A stretch of DNA of 22,964 nucleotides from NCBI GenBank assembly GCA_009731375.1, contig BJOX01000364.1:545208-568171 (forward strand). The letters are read 5' to 3'. Source of the stretch: Paulinella micropora. Its lineage: Eukaryota; Cercozoa; Imbricatea; Euglyphida. Below, one piece after another: positions 15,267 through 22,964 of this stretch (positions within the stretch are counted from its first letter, which is position 1; each line of letters starts with the position of its first letter). The position numbers and the translations under genes were made by a program. The notes below the pieces were generated by a model, which worked only from the letters and a program-made list of their open reading frames with translations, ran no database searches and was not told the DNA's origin.

Positions 15267-15315
15267 ACCCTTTTCGGGCTGGTATTTTTCTTGAAAATAC
15301 CTGCGCGAAAAGGGT
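15267..15315. repeat. 49-base two-stage hairpin near the virus/host boundary
   Basis: The outer arms ACCCTTTTCG / CGAAAAGGGT pair perfectly over 10 bp. The inner arms GGTATTTT / AAAATACC pair over 8 bp. They are separated by a symmetrical 4x4 region containing a GC/GC pair, and the loop is TCTTG. It lies about 130 bases beyond the last viral gene. Confidence 0.75.
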
Positions 15316-15656
15316 AATCATCTTCTTCCGGTTGGTGAACTCGAAAACCAAATCGATTTGGGAAGTCTAGGCAAAAATGATTGGGAACGACGAAAATGAC
15401 ACTGGTCAAACATTGCGTTTCCGTCCCTTGTCCACAAATTACCGTAACGTGCGTGTTCCACGGGAAATCGGGAAAAAGGTAATATATGGAGGAAAAAGGC
15501 AATAGTTAATTTTTCTAAAAAGATCTTTGACTTAATCATTTAAAATCAGATGATCTGAAGGGAATCGAAAACTAGTTAGTGAAGTCGAAACGTCGTGCAG
15601 AGGAGAATCTAACGAACCGGTCGAAAAGAATGACTTATCAACTGTAAAGGTTTTGG

Positions 15657-15683
15657 CGAGTCGTTAAGGTGCTCAGTCTGATA
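15657..15683 (+). repeat. Short degenerate dispersed motif, copy 1
   Basis: Shares GAGTCGTTAAGGTGCT-like then CAGTCTGATA sequence with 15818-15844, differing by a few bases and one indel. It may be the remnant of a tRNA-like SINE head. Confidence 0.35.
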
Positions 15684-15817
15684 GGAAAAATGAAGTATAT
15701 AACGGAACTAAAAAAAGAAGTCACGGTAAAATTGAAGTATTATTAATCACAAAAACTTGAAGAAAGTTTAACACAATATATATTAATGTTTCGGTCAGGT
15801 ACGGTATTCATTCCGAT

Positions 15818-15844
15818 AGGTCGCTTAAAGTGCTAAGTCTGATA
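15818..15844 (+). repeat. Short degenerate dispersed motif, copy 2
   Basis: AGGTCGCTTAAAGTGCTAAG then TCTGATA, the counterpart of copy 1 about 160 bases upstream. Confidence 0.35.
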
Positions 15845-16346
15845 ATATATATCATAGTAGTAATACATATATGTATATATTTTTTTCAACTCTGGGTTGA
15901 GCCTCCGAGTTATTAATAAATCCTCAAATTCGTCTATTCAGTAATGTTGCATTGCACTGCGATTAAGCATGCTGATGTGGACTTATACTGGATCCCAGCT
16001 GAGCACCAAAGTTCTCAAATCCTATATCAAACCGTGTACTGTCGGAAAACCGGAAGTATTAATATTAATATTATTCTAAACCTGAAATGTACTTGAATAA
16101 GAATTCATTTTATAATACATTTAATAATATATTAATATCATCTAAGAACCACTTCCACAAGTAAGTTTCTATAAAATGAAATAGCAAAACAACGATGTAT
16201 TAATAGTATACCATGGGTGTTACTGTAACATAATAGAATTTCAACTTGAATCATGAATATGTACACTGAATACTCACCGAATATGATTCACAGTGGCACT
16301 GCCAAGGTTCTAATGCTACCGTAATATATATTTTGTTGCTGACACT

Positions 16347-16374
16347 TTTGTTGTTGTTGTTGTTGTTGTTGTTG
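16347..16374. repeat. (TTG)n microsatellite
   Basis: About nine uninterrupted TTG units. Confidence 0.9.
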
Positions 16375-17057
16375 CACTGAACGACTTTAATAATTGAAGA
16401 ACGCTTGCTTTTCGTAGAGCTGAGAAGGAAGCATGTAACAGTCTTACACTAAATTTTACTTAATTATGACGGAGGCTTGAAACCATGTCATAATATTACT
16501 TGTTGACACTGATACCATGAAACTAAGATGATGTATTACACATGATGTTGGACAGAGTGGCAGTGCAATACTATCAAGTGCTCAGCGTCTTAATACTTCT
16601 TGACTTTGAACGCATAAACTGCAAGGAAATCGGGTCTCCAATCGTCGACTGGAGGAGGGAGGCAAAGAACAGCCGTGGAGAGCAGTAAGATTTCATTTAG
16701 ATGAAAAACTTGAACGGGCGCAGACAATGAACACTGCAAATGAAGTGGTTGCTGCTAAACACTACAGGCTATTGGGTATGCTGCAGAGGTTTACAAAAAC
16801 ATACTATACTAATATGTACACCAAAATACACAGGCATATGAGCATATTACTAAGAGAAGAAACGTGTATTCGTACAAATCCAGAGGCCAGCATGGAATTG
16901 TGCCAACCAAAAGAAAGTGACTGTTATCTACTGCATGGTCTCTTCAGGGGATGGTAAATGAACAGACTATATTTGCGCTGCCAAAACGGTTTATATCTTT
17001 GTATTCTTCCACGACGTGAATAAACAACGAGAGTTCGACCTCGAGTCGGGAGGGAAA

Positions 17058-17109
17058 GTGAGGCGAGGGCGTTAGAAAGGGAAGTGAGGCGAGGGCGTTA
17101 GAAGGGAAA
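17058..17109. repeat. Two tandem 26-bp units at the 3' end of the host gene
   Basis: GTGAGGCGAGGGCGTTAGAA is repeated with a 26-base step (17058 and 17084). The second unit contains the stop codon of the terminal exon (17098-17100, minus strand), so the duplication carries a second copy of the stop context into the 3' UTR. Confidence 0.75.
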
Positions 17110-17699
17110 GTCGGGCAAGGGCGGCGCGTCCCCATCTGAGTCGCTCTCCTCGTGCGCCGGCAGCTGTTTGCGCCGCTGGCTGCTGCTGCCGGCTCGTGTC
17201 CGCGCTGTGCCGTTGTTTGCGCTGTTGGCTGGTGAAGGCAGCGGCCGCTGCGGGGGCGGCGAGGTAGGCGAGGCGGGCGCGCGGCCGTGTTGGCTAGAGG
17301 GAGAAGCAGGCACGTTGCGCGAGGAGGAGTAGGACAAGGCGCCGTTGGCAGCGGACGCCTGCTGCTGGCGAGAAGATGACGGCGTGGAGGGCTCCCGCGG
17401 GCGAGACGAGGGTGGCGAGGAAGGGCTAGGGGAAGAGGGCGGCTTGTGCACAGGGGTGGACGGCTTATGCACAGGGGTAGAGGGCTTGTGCACAGGGGTG
17501 AGCGGCTTATGCACAGGGGTAGACGGCTTGTGCACAGGAGAAGACGGCTTTTGCACAGGGCTGGAGGCCTTGTGCACAGCGCGAGGGGGTGCTTTGTGCA
17601 TAGGCGAAGGGGCGGAGGGCGACTTGTGGCTAGGCGAGGCAGAGGAGAGCTTGTGCGCGGGAGACGGCACGGAGAACTCGGGAGGAACAGGAGGCAACT
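17098..17699 (-). CDS. Host gene, terminal coding exon (Pro/Ser/Lys-rich)
   Basis: This minus-strand frame of about 200 codons is GC-rich in an AT-rich setting. It begins after a good acceptor (TGTGTCTGTCTCGTTGTGCAG, AG at 17700-17701). It encodes ELPPVPPEFSVPSPAHK, a tandem 7-residue repeat of the type PSTPVHK, then Ser/Pro-rich disordered sequence, an acidic HEESDSDGDAPP segment and the end DFPF. It would be an intrinsically disordered scaffold-type protein region. The reading phase fits the candidate exon at 18567-18607. A competing GC-rich frame on the same strand (16944-17732) is judged a shadow. No function recognised. Confidence 0.55.
17441..17587 (-). repeat. 21-bp coding minisatellite, seven units
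   Basis: Units GGCTTGTGCACAGGGGTGGAC-like start at 17441, 17462, 17483, 17504, 17525, 17546 and 17567, exactly 21 bases apart. Read on the minus strand each codes a PSTPVHK-like heptapeptide. The unit length is a multiple of three and the frame is kept. Confidence 0.85.
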
Positions 17700-17752
17700 C
17701 TGCACAACGAGACAGACACACACAGCGCACACGCTCCGCGACAGAAAGTGAT

Positions 17753-18566
17753 GCAGGTATGTATGTATGTATGTAGAAATGTATGTATGTATGTATGTAT
17801 GTATGCCTGTATGTCTGTATGTCTTGTATTGTCTTGTTCTGTATTGTCTTGTCTTTTTTCTTTTCTTGTCTTTTGTATTGTATTGTATTGTATTGTATTG
17901 TATTGTATTATCTTGTATTGTATTGTATTGTATTGTATTCTGATGTATTCTAATCTAATGTAATGTAATCTAATCTAATGTAATGTAATGTAATGTCATG
18001 TCATGTCATGTCATGTCATGTCATGTCATGTAATGTAATGTAATGTAATGTAATGTAATGTAATGTAATGTTGTGTGATGTTGTGTGATGTTATGTAATG
18101 TTATATGTAATGTAATGTAATGTAATGTAATGTTACGTCACGTCACGTCACGTTACGTCACGTTACGTTACGTTACGTCACGTCACGTCACGTTACGTTA
18201 CGTTACGTTACGTTAAGTTATGTTAAGTTATGTTACGTTATGTTACGTTATGTTATGTTAGGTTATGTTAGGTTATGCTATGTTATGTTGTTGTGTTATG
18301 CGGTGTTGTGTTGTGTTGTGTTGTGTTATGTTGTGTTATGTTATGTTATGTTATATTATGTGACGTGATGTGATGTGATGTGATGTTATGATATGATATG
18401 ATATGATATGTATGTATGCATGCATGCACGCATGCATGCATGTGTGCATGTATTTATGTATGTATGTATGTATGTATGTATATACGTACGTATGTATGTA
18501 TGTATGTATGTATGTATGTATGTATGTATGTATGTATGTATGTATGTACGTATGTATGTATGTGAC
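17753..18566. repeat. Satellite block of shifting tetra-/pentanucleotides
   Basis: (GTAT)n at 17757-17823 passes into T-rich TGTCT runs, then (TGTAT)n, (TGTAA)n, (TGTCA)n, (TGTAA)n, (CGTCA/CGTTA)n, (TGTTA)n, TGTTG and TGTGA variants and (TGATA)n. It ends in a long (ATGT)n block with ATGC variants (18404-18563). No gene is seen. By position it would lie inside an intron of the minus-strand host gene. Confidence 0.9.
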
Positions 18567-18607
18567 CGTCTTCGTCTTCTGACGAGTCCGTCTCGTACTC
18601 GGAAGAA
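18567..18607 (-). CDS. Host gene, 41-nt acidic internal exon
   Basis: A short unique GC-balanced island between two satellite blocks. On the minus strand it follows a T-rich tract ending in TATCTGTGCAG and ends before a GT (GTCACA, a weak donor). In the phase imposed by the exon at 22602-22726 it encodes SSEYETDSSEDED. Its last base completes a Glu codon with the first two bases of the 17098-17699 exon. Both joins keep the frame without a stop. Such an acidic Ser/Asp/Glu stretch is a likely phosphorylated linker. Confidence 0.5.
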
Positions 18608-18636
18608 CTGCACAGATACAAGCAACAAGACAAACA

Positions 18637-19299
18637 TACATACATACATCAGGTATATACATCAGAAACATACATAAATATATAAATACCTAGCGATGTT
18701 GCACACGCACCACACCACGCACATCACATACATAACATACATACATACATACATACATACATGCATGCATGCATGCATGCATACATACATACATACATAC
18801 ATACATACATACATACATACATGCATACATACATACATACATACATACATACATACATACATGCATACATGCATGCATGCATACATACATACATACATAC
18901 ATACATACATACATACATGCATGCATACATACATGCATGCATGCATGCATGCATGCATGCATGCATGCATACATACATACATACATACATACATACATAC
19001 ATACATACATACAAACATACATACATAGATACATAGATACATAGATACATAGATACATAGATACATAGATACATACATTACATACATTACATACATTACA
19101 TACATACATACATACATTACATTACATACATACATACATTACATTACATACATACATACATACATACATACAGACATACAGACATACATACATACATACA
19201 TACATACATACATTACATACATTACATACATTATATACATTACATACATTACATACATTACATACATACATACATACATACATACGTACATTACATACA

Positions 19300-19330
<31 letters not shown>

Positions 19331-19472
19331 CATGCATGCATGCATGCATGCATACATACATACATACATACATACATACATACATACATACATGCATACA
19401 TACATACATGCATACATACATACGTACATAGATACATACATACATACATACATTCATACATACATGCGTACA
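18637..19472. repeat. (ACAT)n / (GCAT)n satellite block
   Basis: More than 800 bases of ACAT units interspersed with GCAT, ACATT and AGAT variants. It is the reverse complement of the ATGT block on the other side of the 41-nt exon. Open frames here are low-complexity artefacts (repeats of Thr-Tyr-Ile-His or Met-Tyr-Val-Cys). Confidence 0.95.
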
Positions 19473-19487
19473 TATAGATAGATAGAT

Positions 19488-19558
<71 letters not shown>

Positions 19559-19613
19559 CTAGATAGATAAATAGATAGATAGATAGATAGATGGATAGAT
19601 AGATAGACAGATA
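19473..19613. repeat. (GATA)n block 1
   Basis: GATA units with a few GACA and GATT variants, leading into the dispersed repeat starting at 19614. Confidence 0.95.
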
Positions 19614-20061
19614 TGTTTAATCTATGGGCGTGGCGTAGCTTGAAAAGCCATTGCCTCCTATACTACCCCCGACAAGAACTTTCAGCACCGGCCAAGCTGC
19701 ACACCAACCACTGTCTCGCTGTGGTTGGTGTCTGTGCCCAGTTCAAGCCGAAAGGTAGCCGAGCCCTTTTGAACTATACGGGACAACACTAGAACACTCC
19801 CCAGGAGCGTGTGCCCTAAGGAGATGATGCCACAAACAAGCCGAGGTTTCAGGAGTTCACGCTCGTTGTGAGTTACCTTCTACAACCCCGACTTCATCAA
19901 CCCTTTGCATCACGCCCCGACTTCATCAGCCATGGTCAGGAGTTGGTTGCCTGTTTAGCCCTTGCGCTGCGCGCGATTAACGGCGGACACAAAATCGTCA
20001 TTATAGGGGGTATGGTTTTAGGCCGGAGCACTGCGCAGCTGGCCCTCTGCATCCCCCCCGG

Positions 20062-20062
<1 letters not shown>
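19614..20062 (+). mobile_element. Dispersed GATA-tailed repeat, copy A
   Basis: A roughly 450-base non-coding unit begins TGTTTAATCTATGGGCGTGG and ends GGCCGGAGCACTGCGCAG plus a C-run and GGGATA, running into (GATA)n. The last ~49 bases recur at 21016-21062 and the first 27 at 22295-22321. Non-LTR or SINE-type elements with short tandem tails would look like this. No coding domain, tRNA box or target duplication is certain. Confidence 0.5.
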
Positions 20063-20094
<32 letters not shown>

Positions 20095-20156
20095 GTAGGT
20101 AGATAAATACATAAATAGATAGATAGATAGATAGATAGACAGACAGATAGATAGAC

Positions 20157-20191
<35 letters not shown>

Positions 20192-20235
20192 CAGATACAT
20201 GGATAGACAGATAGATAGGTGGGTAGATAGATAGC

Positions 20236-20299
<64 letters not shown>
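20063..20299. repeat. (GATA)n block 2
   Basis: GATA units with GACA, GGTA and AATA variants. It is the tail of copy A and precedes the next dispersed unit. Confidence 0.95.
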
Positions 20300-20300
<1 letters not shown>

Positions 20301-21061
20301 TGTTTGGTCTATCAGCTCTGCATATCCGAAGACATAGGCATCCATTCCACCCCGCCGCCAATCGGCGACTGGGTAGCGGGCTGGGAAGGAGCACTAAGCT
20401 ATCCATCCCTGGCTGGACGGGCAGCTTAGTAAATCCAGTCACGTACAGGAGCACGTGCGCCCCCGGGCTTGCCCCGGGGCCCGCCTTTCGCGGGGGCCGG
20501 ACTATATCTTAAAGATCTCCCCACTCCCGTTTAGTCTCTGAACCTTTCCCATTTGTCAGGACACCACTGGGTAATGGCAACGGAGGACTACCGGGCCAGC
20601 TGCAGTTGACAGAAGTGGGCCGACGTCGAGAGTAGTGGCCATTTGCCGTAGCCACTGGTCACTAAGACTCACGTCTGAACACAGTCAGTCCAAGGCAGCC
20701 AACCAAGGAGGTAGTCATACCGAGTAGAAGCCATGCGAGGGGTTGGCCTGACAAGAGGGACTTGGCTGCGCGTTGCCCAATCCTTTGAGTTTTACCACCC
20801 GACGACCGTTACATCGCCTGCTGTGCCTCGGTTTCCCGGACCGCGGTATCAAAGGCTCTCAGGACTTTCCCACAGTTTGAGAGTGTATCGAGGGCCCATG
20901 ACACCGTAATACAGTGGGTAGTCATCAGCCCTGGCCAGTCACGCTGCACCAGCTGCGCCCCTTCACGAGCGACGTTGCGCTCTAAACAGCTGGTGAAGGG
21001 CTGTAAGTGGGGTTTGGTTTTAGGCCGGAGCATTGAGCAGCTGGCCCCCTGCAACCCCCCG

Positions 21062-21062
<1 letters not shown>
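20300..21062 (+). mobile_element. Dispersed GATA-tailed repeat, copy B
   Basis: A roughly 760-base non-coding, GC-rich unit. It ends GGTTTTAGGCCGGAGCATTG and AGCAGCTGGCCCCC with a C-run and GGATA, almost the same terminus as copy A, and has its own (GATA)n tail. Its 5' part differs from copy A. It contains a GC-rich hairpin region (20461-20498). No protein domain was recognised. Confidence 0.5.
20461..20498. repeat. Nested GC-rich inverted repeats
   Basis: CCCCGGG-CTTGC-CCCGGGG (20461-20479) overlaps GGCCCGC-CTTTC-GCGGGGGCC (20478-20498). Two strong alternative stems lie within copy B. Confidence 0.7.
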
Positions 21063-21095
<33 letters not shown>

Positions 21096-21260
21096 ATAGA
21101 TAGAATAGATAGATAGATAGAATAGATGAAATATCGACTAATGTCAGAAAAAAGGAGCTTCTGATTTCGTCAACCAGGAAGTCTGTGGGTAAAGTATTAA
21201 CCCGATGCCCAGCTAAGCCGTGATGTTTGCACGGAAGGGACTGATACAGGCAATACCAAA
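21063..21260. repeat. (GATA)n block 3 and short unique flank
   Basis: GATA with AATAGATAG variants up to about 21127, then unique sequence to the gap. No gene seen. Confidence 0.8.
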
Positions 21261-21922
21261 NNNNNNNNNNNNNNNNNNNNNNNNNNNNNNNNNNNNNNNN
21301 NNNNNNNNNNNNNNNNNNNNNNNNNNNNNNNNNNNNNNNNNNNNNNNNNNNNNNNNNNNNNNNNNNNNNNNNNNNNNNNNNNNNNNNNNNNNNNNNNNNN
21401 NNNNNNNNNNNNNNNNNNNNNNNNNNNNNNNNNNNNNNNNNNNNNNNNNNNNNNNNNNNNNNNNNNNNNNNNNNNNNNNNNNNNNNNNNNNNNNNNNNNN
21501 NNNNNNNNNNNNNNNNNNNNNNNNNNNNNNNNNNNNNNNNNNNNNNNNNNNNNNNNNNNNNNNNNNNNNNNNNNNNNNNNNNNNNNNNNNNNNNNNNNNN
21601 NNNNNNNNNNNNNNNNNNNNNNNNNNNNNNNNNNNNNNNNNNNNNNNNNNNNNNNNNNNNNNNNNNNNNNNNNNNNNNNNNNNNNNNNNNNNNNNNNNNN
21701 NNNNNNNNNNNNNNNNNNNNNNNNNNNNNNNNNNNNNNNNNNNNNNNNNNNNNNNNNNNNNNNNNNNNNNNNNNNNNNNNNNNNNNNNNNNNNNNNNNNN
21801 NNNNNNNNNNNNNNNNNNNNNNNNNNNNNNNNNNNNNNNNNNNNNNNNNNNNNNNNNNNNNNNNNNNNNNNNNNNNNNNNNNNNNNNNNNNNNNNNNNNN
21901 NNNNNNNNNNNNNNNNNNNNNN
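21261..21922. other. Assembly gap, 662 N
   Basis: Long N-run in the host-like repeat region; content unknown. Confidence 0.95.
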
Positions 21923-22192
21923 GGGGCCAGGGCTCGTTCCATAAGCGCCCCTTGCAGAACGAGCTCCCACCTCCATTACAGAGGACCCAGTAAGCAGATG
22001 GAGTTTCGAGACTGTTCGACAGTCTAGTATAAACCGACAGAGCACTGTGGGTTTTATTCCGGGCTCAACAAGCGAGAAAGGGCACCCTGAGGAACAGGAT
22101 TGTGCTTCCCGTCGCTATTTCGGCATGTGACTTATAGGCGTATGGCTAGGCACACATAAGGCACCCCGCCACGGGCCCAGCACACCCACACC

Positions 22193-22193
<1 letters not shown>
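21923..22193 (+). mobile_element. 3' part of a third GATA-tailed unit
   Basis: About 270 bases of unique non-coding sequence after the gap, ending CCCAGCACACCCACACCATA and running into (GATA)n. The same organisation as copies A and B, though the terminus differs. Confidence 0.35.
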
Positions 22194-22256
<63 letters not shown>

Positions 22257-22294
22257 GATAGGATAGATAGGATAGGATAGGATAGGATAGATAG
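22194..22294. repeat. (GATA)n block 4
   Basis: GATA units with GGATA pentamer variants. Confidence 0.95.
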
Positions 22295-22321
22295 TGTTTA
22301 ATGTATGGGCGTGGCATAGCT
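22295..22321 (+). repeat. 27-base orphan copy of the repeat A head
   Basis: TGTTTAATGTATGGGCGTGG then CATAGCT matches 19614-19640 at 25 of 27 positions and is enclosed by GATA satellites on both sides. Confidence 0.8.
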
Positions 22322-22332
22322 GATAGATAGAT

Positions 22333-22373
<41 letters not shown>

Positions 22374-22442
22374 GATAGGTAGAGAAGGTAGGTAGGTAGG
22401 TAGGTAGATAGATAGATAGATAGATAGATGGATAGATAGATG

Positions 22443-22486
<44 letters not shown>

Positions 22487-22502
22487 TAGATAAAGATATA
22501 TG

Positions 22503-22534
<32 letters not shown>

Positions 22535-22550
22535 TTGATAAAGATATATG

Positions 22551-22595
<45 letters not shown>
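22322..22595. repeat. (GATA)n block 5
   Basis: GATA with GGTA, GGATA and GATATA variants. By position it lies in the intron downstream of the 22602-22726 exon. Confidence 0.95.
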
Positions 22596-22601
22596 CCAGA
22601 C

Positions 22602-22726
22602 CTGTCTAGTGTGTCAGGCGGCAGTGTGTCTGGGGGAGGAGGTGGTGGGTCGAGGCTGTTGGACTGCTGTCTGCTGCGCGTAGTGGTCGAGGGCTCGGCG
22701 GCCAGCGAGGCCTGCCGACTGCGGGA
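22602..22726 (-). CDS. Host gene, 125-nt Ser/Arg- and Pro-rich exon
   Basis: A GC-rich unique island between GATA and CA satellites. On the minus strand it follows GTGTGCTATTGCAG and ends before GTCTGG. It encodes SRSRQASLAAEPSTTTRSRQ, then a Gln/Asn/Ser part, a run of six prolines and DTLPPDTLD. It leaves two bases that the exon at 18567-18607 completes in frame as Ser. The protein region looks disordered, with basic RxxS phosphorylation-type sites and a poly-Pro SH3/EVH1/profilin-type ligand. The gene was not identified. Confidence 0.55.
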
Positions 22727-22734
22727 CTGCAATA

Positions 22735-22800
22735 GCACACACACACACACATACCACACACACAACAAACACAAACACACACAAACACACAAACACACAA
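22735..22800. repeat. (CA)n microsatellite
   Basis: CACACA with AAACA interruptions. It supplies a TG-rich tract in the minus-strand intron before the 22602-22726 exon. Confidence 0.9.
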
Positions 22801-22809
22801 CAAGCTCAC

Positions 22810-22826
22810 CGACCGAGGCCTGACTA
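22810..22826 (-). other. Possible micro-exon of the host gene
   Basis: On the minus strand, a long (CT)n tract ending GCCTCTCAAG is followed by 17 bases and then GTGAGC, an excellent donor. An alternative acceptor (TAG) would make it 14 bases. Its 3' end agrees with the phase needed before the Ser/Arg exon. Confidence 0.3.
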
Positions 22827-22832
22827 CTTGAG

Positions 22833-22964
<132 letters not shown>

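Larger units (their letters stand above)
15316..17040. other. AT-rich non-coding DNA, host-like
   Basis: No convincing gene is seen. Short open frames lack recognisable domains. The stretch holds two related 25-base segments (15657-15683 and 15818-15844), AATATTAATATT tracts and a (TTG)n run at 16347-16374. Composition and lack of compact coding distinguish it from the viral half. Confidence 0.6.

Noticed and set aside
15145-15539. Minus-strand frames of 68-87 codons at the boundary
   Set aside because: No recognisable domain or composition typical of protein; they overlap the 49-base hairpin and one another.
16727-16957. 76-codon plus-strand frame
   Set aside because: No domain, no splice-site or promoter support.
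16944-17732. 262-codon minus-strand frame rich in Arg/Pro/Leu/Cys
   Set aside because: Out-of-frame reading of the minisatellite exon; its phase does not match the neighbouring exons.
18351-19457. Open frames coding HTYI or MYVC repeats
   Set aside because: Frame-neutral translation of ACAT/ATGT satellites.
18637-19472. CRISPR-like array
   Set aside because: Units are four bases long with no spacers; it is a microsatellite.
19936-20454. Open frames coding LSIY repeats, also 22132-22798
   Set aside because: Translation of GATA satellites; only the 22602-22726 island is likely coding.

Overview
The window is a eukaryotic scaffold with two very different halves. Bases 1 to about 15,150 carry a compact set of intron-free virus genes of the Polinton-like virus (PLV) / virophage / Maverick kind (Preplasmiviricota). 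The call rests on a set of hallmark genes: an A32/FtsK-HerA-type packaging ATPase, an adenain/Ulp1-like cysteine protease, a penton-like minor capsid protein, a major capsid protein (MCP) and a protein-primed family B DNA polymerase. Bases from about 15,240 to the end look like ordinary nuclear DNA of a eukaryote, probably an animal. They hold AT-rich unique sequence, GC-rich Ser/Pro/Arg exons on the minus strand, very long tetra- and pentanucleotide satellites, and dispersed repeats ending in (GATA)n. There is no gap between 11,075 and 21,260, so the polymerase gene and the host-like DNA are contiguous in the assembly. This favours an endogenous viral element, unless the contig is chimeric.

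Viral layout, left to right on the plus strand: fibre-like protein with a C-terminal S74 chaperone (broken by gaps, with a foreign-looking ATPase fragment between its pieces), a two-helix membrane protein, a divergent minus-strand secreted Cys-rich protein, a 120-residue unknown, packaging ATPase, a small basic pX-like protein, protease with a long N-terminal extension, penton, MCP, and a virion-surface-like protein broken by a frameshift. Next come a DUF3223/HNH-like protein, a minus-strand ExoX-C-like protein and a class 3 lipase. On the minus strand from the right end come a small basic coiled-coil protein, an unknown 200-residue protein, and PolB, whose 3' end overlaps the lipase gene. No integrase and no terminal inverted repeat were found; the left end lies outside the window.

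Regulation can be partly read. Eight plus-strand genes have (A)ATATAG or GTATAG just before the start, whereas the minus-strand genes have TATAATA-like tracts instead. Penton and MCP mRNAs would both begin with a 29-nt stem-loop whose stem bases covary between the two copies. Four consecutive morphogenesis genes have a C-run directly after the stop codon.

Host half: three candidate minus-strand exons (22,602-22,726; 18,567-18,607; 17,098-17,699) have AG/GT borders and mutually consistent reading phases, and their introns are filled with microsatellites. The many 10-N gaps are fixed-size placeholders; at least two of them falsely break genes (ATPase, protease).
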